A stretch of DNA of 5,420 bases from Halanaerobium sp051746665 (GTDB lineage Bacteria; Bacillota; Halanaerobiia; Halanaerobiales; Halanaerobiaceae), in contig JBNJFG010000118.1 in the NCBI GenBank assembly GCA_051746665.1, forward strand, positions 1-5,420, given 5' to 3'. Numbering within the stretch: the first letter of the stretch is position 1; each line of letters begins with the position of its first letter. Under the pieces are notes generated by a model. That model had not been told where the DNA came from and made no database searches. It saw only the letters and a list, made by a program, of their open reading frames with translations. This document shows positions 1 through 5,338 of the stretch, one piece after another. Made by a program: the position numbers and the translations under genes.

Positions 1-291
1 TTTAATCAGGGAACAAGAGCCAACCACTGGTTTTATGCTGTGCTGGTTGATCAGGATAAATACGGAATTGATAGAGACGAGCTTTTAAGAAAGCTAAATG
101 AGGTCAAGATTCAGGCCAGACCTCTCTGGGGACTGATTCATCAGCAGAAGCCCTATCTTGCTAATCAGGCCTATCAGATAGAAAAAGCTCAGTACTTTGT
201 TGATCATTTAATTAATATCCCCTGTTCTTCTAGCTTAACTGAAGAAGAGGTAGAGATTGTAGTTGAGTGGTTAAAAGAATTTAAAAAATAA
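1..291 (+). CDS. C-terminal part of a LegC-like DegT/DnrJ/EryC1 sugar aminotransferase (5' truncated by window)
   Basis: The reading frame is open from the first base, so the gene starts upstream; the ATG at 40 is internal. The visible 96 residues begin FNQGTRANHWFY and contain RPLWGLIHQQKPY, then QIEKAQYFVDHLINIPCSSSLTEE split over two short blocks, and end at TAA. This is the C-terminal signature of PLP-dependent nucleotide-sugar aminotransferases (DegT/DnrJ/EryC1 fold). The NIPCSS-LTEEEV ending and the WGLIHQQKPY block match what I recall of the LegC branch, which transaminates UDP-4-keto-6-deoxy-GlcNAc-type sugars for legionaminic acid or bacillosamine. The catalytic PLP lysine lies upstream and cannot be checked. 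The exact substrate is inferred; a perosamine-type or PglE-type enzyme is possible. The 4,6-dehydratase encoded at 3422 could supply its 4-keto substrate. No clear intrinsic terminator follows. Confidence 0.82.
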   Translation, partial: FNQGTRANHWFYAVLVDQDKYGIDRDELLRKLNEVKIQARPLWGLIHQQKPYLANQAYQIEKAQYFVDHLINIPCSSSLTEEEVEIVVEWLKEFKK

Positions 292-300
292 AATACTTAG

Positions 301-319
301 TAATTTTATTATAAAATTA
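301..319. repeat. Perfect A/T-only inverted repeat after the aminotransferase gene
   Basis: Two 9-bp arms, TAATTTTAT and ATAAAATTA, flank a single central T, starting 10 bases after the aminotransferase stop codon. As RNA it could form only a weak A-U stem with no G-C pair and no following T-run, so it is a poor intrinsic terminator. It may be a protein-binding palindrome or a chance product of AT-rich DNA. Confidence 0.45.
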
Positions 320-347
320 ATAGGTGAGGTATTTCAAAATAATAACA

Positions 348-382
348 GCATTCTGGCTTTTAAGCAGAAAAGATGTGAATGC
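348..382 (+). repeat. Possible stem-loop (GCATTC / GAATGC) in the 292-577 gap
   Basis: GCATTC at 348-353 can pair with GAATGC at 377-382 around a 23-base loop, which itself contains the small palindrome GCTTTTAAGC at 356-365. No T-run follows and no partner sequence seen elsewhere supports it. It may be 3'-end structure of the aminotransferase transcript. The support is weak. Confidence 0.25.
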
Positions 383-428
383 CAAATGATACTTTATATT
401 TTTTGCTAAATTTTGTAATTATAATTGC

Positions 429-497
429 TGCAATAATAGGGAATTTTATTCTGCAACTTTCGGGAATACTACTTTGCAATTCTCGGTGATTTTAGTA
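429..497. repeat. Three direct repeats with an exact 23-bp period upstream of the first paralog's promoter
   Basis: Units start at 429, 452 and 475, each with TGCAA. The first 16 bases read TGCAATAATAGGGAAT, TGCAACTTTCGGGAAT and TGCAATTCTCGGTGAT. Of 23 positions, 13 are the same in all three copies, and each pair shares 15 or 16. The units abut with no spacer. A decayed fourth copy may begin at 498 (TACAATTAAT) and would run into the -35 box at 511. The position just before a promoter suggests an array of activator or repressor binding sites. The period is not a multiple of three and no open frame crosses it, so it is not coding. Confidence 0.7.
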
Positions 498-510
498 TAC
501 AATTAATTTT

Positions 511-539
511 TTGCCTCTAATAATTTAAAGTTGTATAAT
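511..539 (+). promoter_or_regulatory. Sigma-A-type promoter for the first Rho_N-like paralog
   Basis: TTGCCT (511-516) and a perfect TATAAT (534-539) are separated by 17 bases, the optimal spacing. Transcription would start near 546, giving a leader of about 30 bases before the ATG at 578. The 23-bp direct repeats end just upstream of the -35 box, where an activator would be expected to bind. Confidence 0.7.
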
Positions 540-564
540 AGTTAAATAATAATAAAAATCTAAT

Positions 565-569
565 GGGGG
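565..569 (+). promoter_or_regulatory. Ribosome binding site that sets the start at 578
   Basis: GGGGG lies 8 bases before the ATG at 578. The upstream in-frame ATG at 563-565 overlaps this G-run and has only A/T-rich sequence before it. The start at 578 also makes the protein line up residue for residue with its paralog from position 1 (MKENLW against MRENIW). Confidence 0.7.
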
Positions 570-577
570 CTAATTTT

Positions 578-1597
578 ATGAAAGAAAATTTATGGGTTGA
601 AGAACTGGATAATATTGAACCGGATGCAAGCTATAATCAATTATTATCAAATTTCACGAAAAATGAACTGAATGAAATGAGAAAACTCTGGGATTTTCAT
701 GGTATAAGCCAGCTTAATAAAGCTGAACTTATTCAAGAATTGACTAAACGAATTGCTGATCATTTAGAATCCTGGCTGCAATATTTAGGCTCAGAACAAG
801 CTGAATTTTTAAAAGAAATAATTATGCAGTGCGAAAAATATTCAGCAGCCTATATTGAAGTTAATGAATTCACTTTTTATATAGCAGATTATTTTGAAGC
901 CCGGGGAATAGTATTTTTAGGTCAGCATCAAGAGACCGCTATTTTTATCATGCCAGAGGAATTGAGAATTAAAATCAAATCTATTTTAAACAAAAAAAGC
1001 ATTAAAAAACAAATTCGTTTAAATGACAGTTATATTAAATGTGCAGTTGGTATTGCAGTTTATTATGGAGTTTTAACGCCTGAGCTTTTATATAACTCTT
1101 TAGAGAGATATCTGACTCCTGAATGGAGAATTGATCCCTTAGATGTAGTTTTAGAATATGGGGAATTCTCGGTTTTAGCTTACAGTGCTGGACTATTTTT
1201 TGTTTTGGGTGCTGTTGAAGACGCGCCTGATATTCTTATTGAAAGAGAAGAACGCAGCGATTTAGATTATTATATTCCATCCAAAAAAGAAATAGAAAAT
1301 GCTTATCAAAAGGGTCATCCCAGCTGGAACCTTGCTCAAAGAAGATTCAAAAAGAAATTAACCCGTGATTATAAACTGCCGCAAGAAGAAGCGGAAAGAA
1401 TTCTTTTTGGTTTTTATTTGATGATTAATAATAATGTCAGTACAGCAGAGATAGTTCGAGTTTTAGCCGAAGATTTTGAAATTGATATTTTTACAGGAAA
1501 AGATGAACTGATTAAGTTAATCAATGATTTTCATAATAATACAAAGCAGTGGGTTTTAAAAGGTCACAGTCCAGCTGAAGTACACAATCAAACATAA
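578..1597 (+). CDS. Uncharacterised Rho_N/SAP-like N-terminal domain protein, paralog A (339 aa)
   Basis: Function unknown. The start at 578 is preferred over the in-frame ATG at 563 because of the GGGGG site and the alignment with paralog B (2306-3319). The two proteins align without gaps at about 54% identity. Residues 21-58 (KNELNEMRKLWDFHGIS, then LNKAELIQEL) match the helix-extended-helix pattern of Rho_N/SAP-like modules, which often bind nucleic acid. Residues 148-196 (LNDSYIKCAVGIAVYYGVLT...) look like a winged-helix-type segment; VYYGVLTPEL at 161-170 is identical in both copies. The tail (320-335: NNTKQWVLKGHSPAEV) resembles the segment that, as I recall, precedes a SEC-C zinc motif in some Firmicute proteins, but no cysteine cluster follows here. 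No signal peptide or membrane segment is visible, so it is probably cytoplasmic. It has its own promoter and upstream repeats. A regulatory or RNA-related role is conjecture. Confidence 0.85.
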   Translation: MKENLWVEELDNIEPDASYNQLLSNFTKNELNEMRKLWDFHGISQLNKAELIQELTKRIADHLESWLQYLGSEQAEFLKEIIMQCEKYSAAYIEVNEFTFYIADYFEARGIVFLGQHQETAIFIMPEELRIKIKSILNKKSIKKQIRLNDSYIKCAVGIAVYYGVLTPELLYNSLERYLTPEWRIDPLDVVLEYGEFSVLAYSAGLFFVLGAVEDAPDILIEREERSDLDYYIPSKKEIENAYQKGHPSWNLAQRRFKKKLTRDYKLPQEEAERILFGFYLMINNNVSTAEIVRVLAEDFEIDIFTGKDELIKLINDFHNNTKQWVLKGHSPAEVHNQT

Positions 1598-1639
1598 ATA
1601 TTACTGCCAGAATCTGTTTTATACAAAATTAGCAGACTT

Positions 1640-1654
1640 CCCTAAAAATTAGGG
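1640..1654. repeat. Perfect palindrome CCCTAA-AAA-TTAGGG upstream of the coiled-coil gene
   Basis: CCCTAA (1640-1645) and TTAGGG (1649-1654) flank AAA, about 10 bases upstream of the predicted -35 box of the next gene and 43 bases past the preceding stop. The only three-base loop and the lack of a T-run argue against an efficient terminator. It could be an operator, or a weak 3'-end stem for the preceding gene. Confidence 0.5.
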
Positions 1655-1664
1655 TAAATATTAT

Positions 1665-1694
1665 TTGCTAATCAGGAGCAGTATGCGATATAAT
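1665..1694 (+). promoter_or_regulatory. Sigma-A-type promoter for the coiled-coil gene
   Basis: TTGCTA (1665-1670) and a perfect TATAAT (1689-1694) are separated by 18 bases. The start of transcription would be near 1701, leaving a leader of roughly 35 bases. The gene therefore need not depend on read-through from the upstream paralog. Confidence 0.65.
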
Positions 1695-1734
1695 ATAAAC
1701 ACATGGAGAGTAGAAATAAGGGCAGGTGAATCAG

Positions 1735-2034
1735 ATGTCAGAAGCTAAAATTTTAGAGACACTTGTCAGTCGTTTTGATGAGTTTGTTAATCGCTTTGAC
1801 CAGCTAGATAAGAGATTGGATAATAAATTTTCTCAAATTGATAAGCGTTTTGATAAAATTGATAAAAGACTTGATGATCACGGTAAACGATTAATAAATA
1901 TTGGAACGAAATTAAATGAACATGATCAACGCTTTGATAAGTTGGATAATGTTCTAGCAGAACAGGATATTAAATTATTTAATATCAATAGAACATTAAA
2001 AAAACACAGTGATCAATTTGATGAAATGGTGTGA
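1735..2034 (+). CDS. Small all-heptad coiled-coil protein (99 aa)
   Basis: Function unknown. After a 12-residue head (MSEAKILETLVS), residues 13-96 divide into twelve consecutive seven-residue units with no break, such as RFDQLDK, KIDKRLD and EHDQRFD. Most carry a hydrophobic residue at position 2 and another at position 6, usually with D at position 3. This predicts one long parallel coiled coil, probably oligomeric. There is no cysteine, tryptophan, signal peptide or membrane segment. The ATG at 1735 is chosen because AGGTGA (1724-1729) sits 5 bases before it; a GTG at 1726 is in frame but overlaps that site. The gene lies between two paralogous genes, has its own promoter and ends before a strong terminator, so it forms a monocistronic unit. 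It might be a multimerising partner of the paralogs, but nothing in the sequence proves this. Confidence 0.82.
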   Translation: MSEAKILETLVSRFDEFVNRFDQLDKRLDNKFSQIDKRFDKIDKRLDDHGKRLINIGTKLNEHDQRFDKLDNVLAEQDIKLFNINRTLKKHSDQFDEMV

Positions 2035-2099
2035 ATGTCAAATAAGATTTTATACCTTTCTTAAATACCACCTACTAAAAAACTAATCCGAATATAATG

Positions 2100-2134
2100 A
2101 GCAGCCCTAATATTTTATCAGGGCTGCTTTTTTT
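2100..2134 (+). terminator. Strong intrinsic terminator after the coiled-coil gene
   Basis: AGCAGCCCT (2100-2108) pairs perfectly with AGGGCTGCT (2120-2128) around an 11-base loop. T residues run from 2128 to 2134, the first of them doubling as the last base of the stem. It lies 65 bases after the coiled-coil stop and is the only classical Rho-independent terminator in the window. It separates the first paralog and the coiled-coil gene from everything downstream. Confidence 0.95.
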
Positions 2135-2158
2135 CTGATAACAATTTTAACTTTTTAC

Positions 2159-2187
2159 TTTATTTCCAATTTATTCTATGATATACT
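2159..2187 (+). promoter_or_regulatory. Extended -10 promoter for the second paralog
   Basis: TGATATACT (2179-2187) is an extended -10 element, TG-N-TATACT. The base string 17 positions upstream (TTTATT, 2159-2164) is a poor -35 box, as is common for extended -10 promoters. Transcription would begin near 2195 and leave an unusually long leader of about 110 bases. It lies just downstream of the terminator, as expected for a new transcription unit. Confidence 0.5.
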
Positions 2188-2212
2188 TTAATTAGTGCAA
2201 ATATTAACATAA

Positions 2213-2278
2213 TTAATTAATTTTTAATTAAGGACTATCCGAACTGCTTGAGTACTTTTTTGCTGGGGAGTGCAGGCT
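2213..2278 (+). other. Structured-looking leader upstream of the second paralog
   Basis: TTAATTAA occurs at 2213-2220 and 2224-2231, separated by TTT, and can form an A-U hairpin. Downstream, CTGC (2244-2247) can pair with GCAG (2272-2275). Stacked on the 3' side, ACTTTT (2254-2259) can pair with GGGAGT (2266-2271) using some G-U pairs, which leaves a 5' bulge at 2248-2253. The 2232-2278 segment is richer in G and C than the rest of the gap. I do not recognise a known riboswitch class, and the structure is only a paper fold. Confidence 0.3.
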
Positions 2279-2305
2279 AAAAAAATTTAAGAAAGGATTA
2301 ATCTG

Positions 2306-3319
2306 ATGAGAGAAAATATCTGGATTGAAGAACTTAGTGACCTTGAAGTGAATTATGACTTTAAAACATTATTGTCGAAATTGTCTCAAAAAGAACTAAC
2401 TGAGATAGGAGAGCTCTGGGGTTTTCAGGGGATAAGTGATTTAAATAAAGCTGAACTTATTGATGAGCTTAGTCTGAAAATCAGGGCTAATCTGGAGTCC
2501 TGGATCTTAATTTTAGGTGTAGAACAGTCTGAGTTTTTGGAAGGTATAGCTGCTTTTTGTGACAGGTATACCGGGATATATCTTGAGCAAAATGAACAGG
2601 TTTATCAGGCTGCAGCCTATTTTAAGGCAAGAGGGATTGTGTTCTGCGGTAAAGATGAAGATGGTATCTTTTTTTTAATACCGGAAGAAATCAGGACTAA
2701 AATATCTTCAATATTAAATAAAAAGAGTGTTCAAAAACAGATCAGCTTAAATGATAATTATATAAGGTATGCAGCCGGTAGTGCAGTATATTATGGAGTC
2801 TTAACCCCTGAGCTTTTAGCTAGCTCTCTGGAGAGACATCTAAAAATCGAAGGAGAAATTGAGCCGCTGGAAGTTGTTTTAGAATACAGCAGGTATTCCC
2901 ATATTTACGACAGTCTCGGCCAATTTTTTATTTTTGAATTTGCAAAAGATATTCTGCATATTCTTAAAGAGAGAGAAAGCCACAGTGATTTAGACTACTA
3001 TCTGCCATCTAAAAGTGAGCTGGAAAATGCCTATCAAAAAAATCATGAAAACTGGAATTCAGTCCAGCAGAGCTTTAAAAAGAAGCTGATCAGAGATTAC
3101 AGGCTGCCTGCAGCAGAAGCAGAGACGCTGACTTCTTACTTTTCTTTGATGATTAAAAATGATAGTGATTCTGCAGAAATAATCCCGATTTTAGCTGAAG
3201 AATTTGAGATCAGAGTTTCTGCAGCAGAAACAGATTTTCGCCAGCTGATTAATGATTTTCAGAAGCATACAAGGCTCTGGACTTTAAAAGGCCATACTCC
3301 AGCTGAAGTAGATGCTTGA
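2306..3319 (+). CDS. Uncharacterised Rho_N/SAP-like N-terminal domain protein, paralog B (337 aa)
   Basis: Function unknown. It is the paralog of the protein encoded at 578-1597: about 181 of 337 aligned positions are identical with no gap. The best-kept parts are the Rho_N/SAP-like stretch (42-52, GISDLNKAEL), ILNKKS at 136-141, VYYGVLTPEL at 161-170, SDLDYYLPSK at 227-236 and the tail LKGHTPAEV at 327-335. The most diverged are 11-20, 81-90, 201-220 and 301-310. The ATG at 2306 has GAAAGGA (2291-2297) upstream and needs no revision. Its codons use more CTG and GCA than paralog A, and its upstream DNA is unlike that of A, which suggests an old duplication with separate regulation. No membrane or secretion signal is visible. 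No intrinsic terminator separates it from the dehydratase gene 102 bases downstream, so some read-through is possible. Confidence 0.87.
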   Translation: MRENIWIEELSDLEVNYDFKTLLSKLSQKELTEIGELWGFQGISDLNKAELIDELSLKIRANLESWILILGVEQSEFLEGIAAFCDRYTGIYLEQNEQVYQAAAYFKARGIVFCGKDEDGIFFLIPEEIRTKISSILNKKSVQKQISLNDNYIRYAAGSAVYYGVLTPELLASSLERHLKIEGEIEPLEVVLEYSRYSHIYDSLGQFFIFEFAKDILHILKERESHSDLDYYLPSKSELENAYQKNHENWNSVQQSFKKKLIRDYRLPAAEAETLTSYFSLMIKNDSDSAEIIPILAEEFEIRVSAAETDFRQLINDFQKHTRLWTLKGHTPAEVDA

Positions 3320-3344
3320 GGAAGATAGAATTAATCCGGCTAAA

Positions 3345-3357
3345 TTAATTGAATTAA
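3345..3357. repeat. Palindrome TTAATT-G-AATTAA over the -35 box of the dehydratase promoter
   Basis: Six-base perfect arms flank G3351. It is nested in an offset outer pair, GGCT (3338-3341) with AGCC (3358-3361). The right half contains most of the predicted -35 hexamer (3349-3354), so a bound protein would block RNA polymerase. It could be an operator, but AT-only palindromes arise easily in this base composition. Confidence 0.4.
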
Positions 3358-3377
3358 AGCCAGAATTACAATATAAT
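3349..3377 (+). promoter_or_regulatory. Sigma-A-type promoter for the 4,6-dehydratase gene
   Basis: TTGAAT (3349-3354) and a perfect TATAAT (3372-3377) are spaced by 17 bases. Transcription would start near 3384, giving a leader of about 38 bases before the ATG at 3422. It may also serve ugd downstream by read-through, because no terminator is seen between the two genes. Confidence 0.72.
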
Positions 3378-3421
3378 ATAAATTGTAGATAATAATAAAT
3401 TTAACACCGGGAGCTGGCCTT

Positions 3422-5251
3422 ATGATAGAATTTCTTTTGAAAGTTTATAAAAAACCAAGATTGATTGTTATTGATTTAATTTTAATCAATCTGGCAGTCC
3501 TGTCTTCTTTTATTCTTCGCTTTGATGAAGCCTGGCTGCAGTATTTTAAAATAGAATATTTATTTTTAGTCACTGTAATTTCCTTTATCATCCTTTATTT
3601 TTCTTCACTTTACAACAAAATGTGGCAGTATGCCAGCATGTCGGAACTTTACTCTATTTTTAAAACAACAATTTTGATTAATTTAGCCTTAGTTATTTAT
3701 GTTTACTTTTTTCGAATTTCTTTTCCACGCAGTATTATTGTCATTAATTTAATGACAGATATTTTTCTGCTGGGAGGTCTGCGTTTTGCCCTGCGGCTTT
3801 TAAGTGATTTTTTAAAGCGCAGCCGGACAACTCAGTCTGAAAACCGGGTTTTAATTATTGGAGCCGGAGATGCTGCTGAAATGGTAATTAGAGAGATGCA
3901 GAAACATCCCGAAATCGGCAAAAATATTGTCGGACTTGTTGATGATGACCCAGATAAGCAGGCGCTGGAGATTCACGGCAATAAAGTACTGGGAAGCAGC
4001 AAAAAGATTCCGCAGCTGATTGAGGAATATAAGGTGGATGAGGTCATAATAGCCATCCCATCGGCAGAGGGTAAAACAATTAAACGCCTCTATGAGCTGA
4101 GCAATAAAAAAGATGTCAAAGTAGAAATTGTACCCGGAGTTTACGAAATACTAAATGGTGATGTTTCTTTAAGTCAGATCAGAGAAGTTAAGGTCGAAGA
4201 TCTGCTGCGCCGGGATCAGGTAGATTTGATTACTGATGAGATTACTGACTATCTGGAAGGAAAAACTATTTTTGTAAGTGGTGGTGGAGGCTCAATTGGC
4301 TCTGAAATCTGCCGCCAGGTGGCAAAGTTTAGACCCGAAAAAATTATCATATTTGATATTAATGAAAATAATACCTATTTTTTAGAAAGAGAACTGGAAA
4401 ATAAGTTTCCTGAGGTAGAACTGATTTCTATCATCGGCAGCATTAGAGATAAAAATAAACTGCAGCAGGTTTTCCAAAAATATTCTCCAGCTGTGGTTTT
4501 TCATGCAGCTGCTCACAAGCATGTTCCACTGATGGAAAGCAGTCCGGAAGAGGCTGTAAAAAATAATATTCTGGGAACCAGAAAACTGGCTGAAGCTGCG
4601 GCTGAAGCTGAGATTGAGCGTTTTGTTTTAATTTCTTCAGATAAGGCCGTTAACCCGACAAATGTGATGGGGGCTTCCAAAAGAGCAGCAGAAATGGTTA
4701 TTCAGACTTTAAATGAAAAATCTGCCACCAAATTTATGGCTGTTCGCTTTGGAAATGTGCTGGGAAGTCAGGGAAGTGTGATTCCCTTATTTAAAAAACA
4801 GATTGAAGATGGGGGACCACTGACTTTAACTCACAGAGATATAACCCGCTATTTTATGACAATTCCCGAGGCTTCACAGCTTGTTATTCAGGCCGGTGCT
4901 CTCGGTAGAGGGGGAGAAGTCTTTGTTCTTGATATGGGGGAGCCGGTTAAGATTATAGAGCTGGCTGAAGATTTAATTTCTCTTTCTGGATTAACTCCCT
5001 ATGAGGATATTGATATTGATGTAATTGGACTTCGTCCCGGTGAAAAACTCTATGAGGAGCTTTTATGTGATACAGAATCTGCTGTAGCGACAGAACATGA
5101 GCGGATCTTTATTAATAATTTAGAGGCTGTAGAGCAGGAGTTTTTAGATGAACAACTTGACCGGCTGCAGAAACTGGCAGAAGAGGCTGCAGGAGATGAG
5201 ATTGTTGTCGGGCTGAAGAATCTGGTTAATACATATCAGCCAAGGAGATAA
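3422..5251 (+). CDS. Membrane-anchored nucleotide-sugar 4,6-dehydratase, CapD/FlaA1/PglF/WbpM type (609 aa)
   Basis: Likely converts UDP-GlcNAc to a UDP-4-keto-6-deoxy sugar for surface polysaccharide or glycan synthesis. About four hydrophobic helices occupy residues 13-32, 44-63, 82-98 and 103-122. A first nucleotide-binding fold follows (VLIIGAGDAA, 143-152). The catalytic short-chain dehydrogenase-type domain starts at 282 with the NAD(P) motif VSGGGGSIGSE (285-295). It continues with HAAAHKHVPLME (361-372), SSDKAVNPTN (405-414) and MGASKR (416-421), where Met416 takes the place of the usual Tyr of YxxxK, as is normal in this family. RFGNVLGS (442-449) and LRPGEKLYEE (537-546) complete the signature. 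The length of about 610 residues is typical of the long form. The start is supported by GGGAG (3409-3413), 8 bases upstream. Whether it acts as a retaining PglF/WbpM-type or an inverting enzyme cannot be told from sequence alone. Its product would suit the aminotransferase at 1-291. Confidence 0.93.
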   Translation: MIEFLLKVYKKPRLIVIDLILINLAVLSSFILRFDEAWLQYFKIEYLFLVTVISFIILYFSSLYNKMWQYASMSELYSIFKTTILINLALVIYVYFFRISFPRSIIVINLMTDIFLLGGLRFALRLLSDFLKRSRTTQSENRVLIIGAGDAAEMVIREMQKHPEIGKNIVGLVDDDPDKQALEIHGNKVLGSSKKIPQLIEEYKVDEVIIAIPSAEGKTIKRLYELSNKKDVKVEIVPGVYEILNGDVSLSQIREVKVEDLLRRDQVDLITDEITDYLEGKTIFVSGGGGSIGSEICRQVAKFRPEKIIIFDINENNTYFLERELENKFPEVELISIIGSIRDKNKLQQVFQKYSPAVVFHAAAHKHVPLMESSPEEAVKNNILGTRKLAEAAAEAEIERFVLISSDKAVNPTNVMGASKRAAEMVIQTLNEKSATKFMAVRFGNVLGSQGSVIPLFKKQIEDGGPLTLTHRDITRYFMTIPEASQLVIQAGALGRGGEVFVLDMGEPVKIIELAEDLISLSGLTPYEDIDIDVIGLRPGEKLYEELLCDTESAVATEHERIFINNLEAVEQEFLDEQLDRLQKLAEEAAGDEIVVGLKNLVNTYQPRR

Positions 5252-5264
5252 AATATAAATTTTA

Positions 5265-5282
5265 TTGTGTATTTTTTCACAA
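5265..5282. promoter_or_regulatory. Candidate Rex-type operator upstream of ugd
   Basis: TTGTGTATTTTTTCACAA matches the Firmicute Rex consensus TTGTGAA-N4-TTCACAA at 13 of 14 defined positions; only T5270 differs. It lies 13 bases after the dehydratase stop and 56 bases before the ugd start. TTGTGT (5265-5270) can also be read as a -35 box, with a weak -10 TTAAAT at 5289-5294 after 18 bases, in which case the operator would overlap the promoter. The same bases also match a Crp-type site, TGTGT-N6-TCACA, at 9 of 10 positions, so the cognate regulator is uncertain. Confidence 0.45.
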
Positions 5283-5338
5283 AACTAGTTAAATATTGTT
5301 GAAATATATTAAAATTTTAAATAAAGGAGCAGGATATT

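Noticed and set aside
40..291. An 83-residue gene starting at ATG 40
   Set aside because: The frame is open from base 1 and the upstream residues (GTRANHWFY) belong to the aminotransferase family, so this is an internal methionine of a truncated gene.
301..319. Intrinsic terminator of the aminotransferase gene
   Set aside because: The stem is entirely A-U and no T-run follows, so it is not a convincing Rho-independent terminator.
411..430. Promoter on the A/T-rich stretch before the direct repeats
   Set aside because: TATA-like strings are expected by chance here and none has a properly spaced -35 box.
429..520. CRISPR array or plasmid-type iterons
   Set aside because: The repeats abut without unique spacers, are too diverged for CRISPR, and no cas gene is present. 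No replication initiator gene or DnaA-box cluster is seen, so an origin is unsupported; promoter-proximal binding sites fit better.
1726..2034. GTG start at 1726 for the coiled-coil gene
   Set aside because: The GTG is part of the AGGTGA ribosome binding site for the ATG at 1735, and the next purine-rich stretch upstream is too close to serve it.
2232..2280. Known riboswitch (c-di-GMP, preQ1 or similar) or remnant of a transposase gene
   Set aside because: None of the conserved core motifs I know is present, and neither strand gives a recognisable transposase peptide.
5252..5284. Terminator after the dehydratase gene
   Set aside because: The inverted repeat at 5265-5282 has the T-run inside its loop and AAAACT after it, the opposite of a terminator in the + direction. 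An operator reading fits better.
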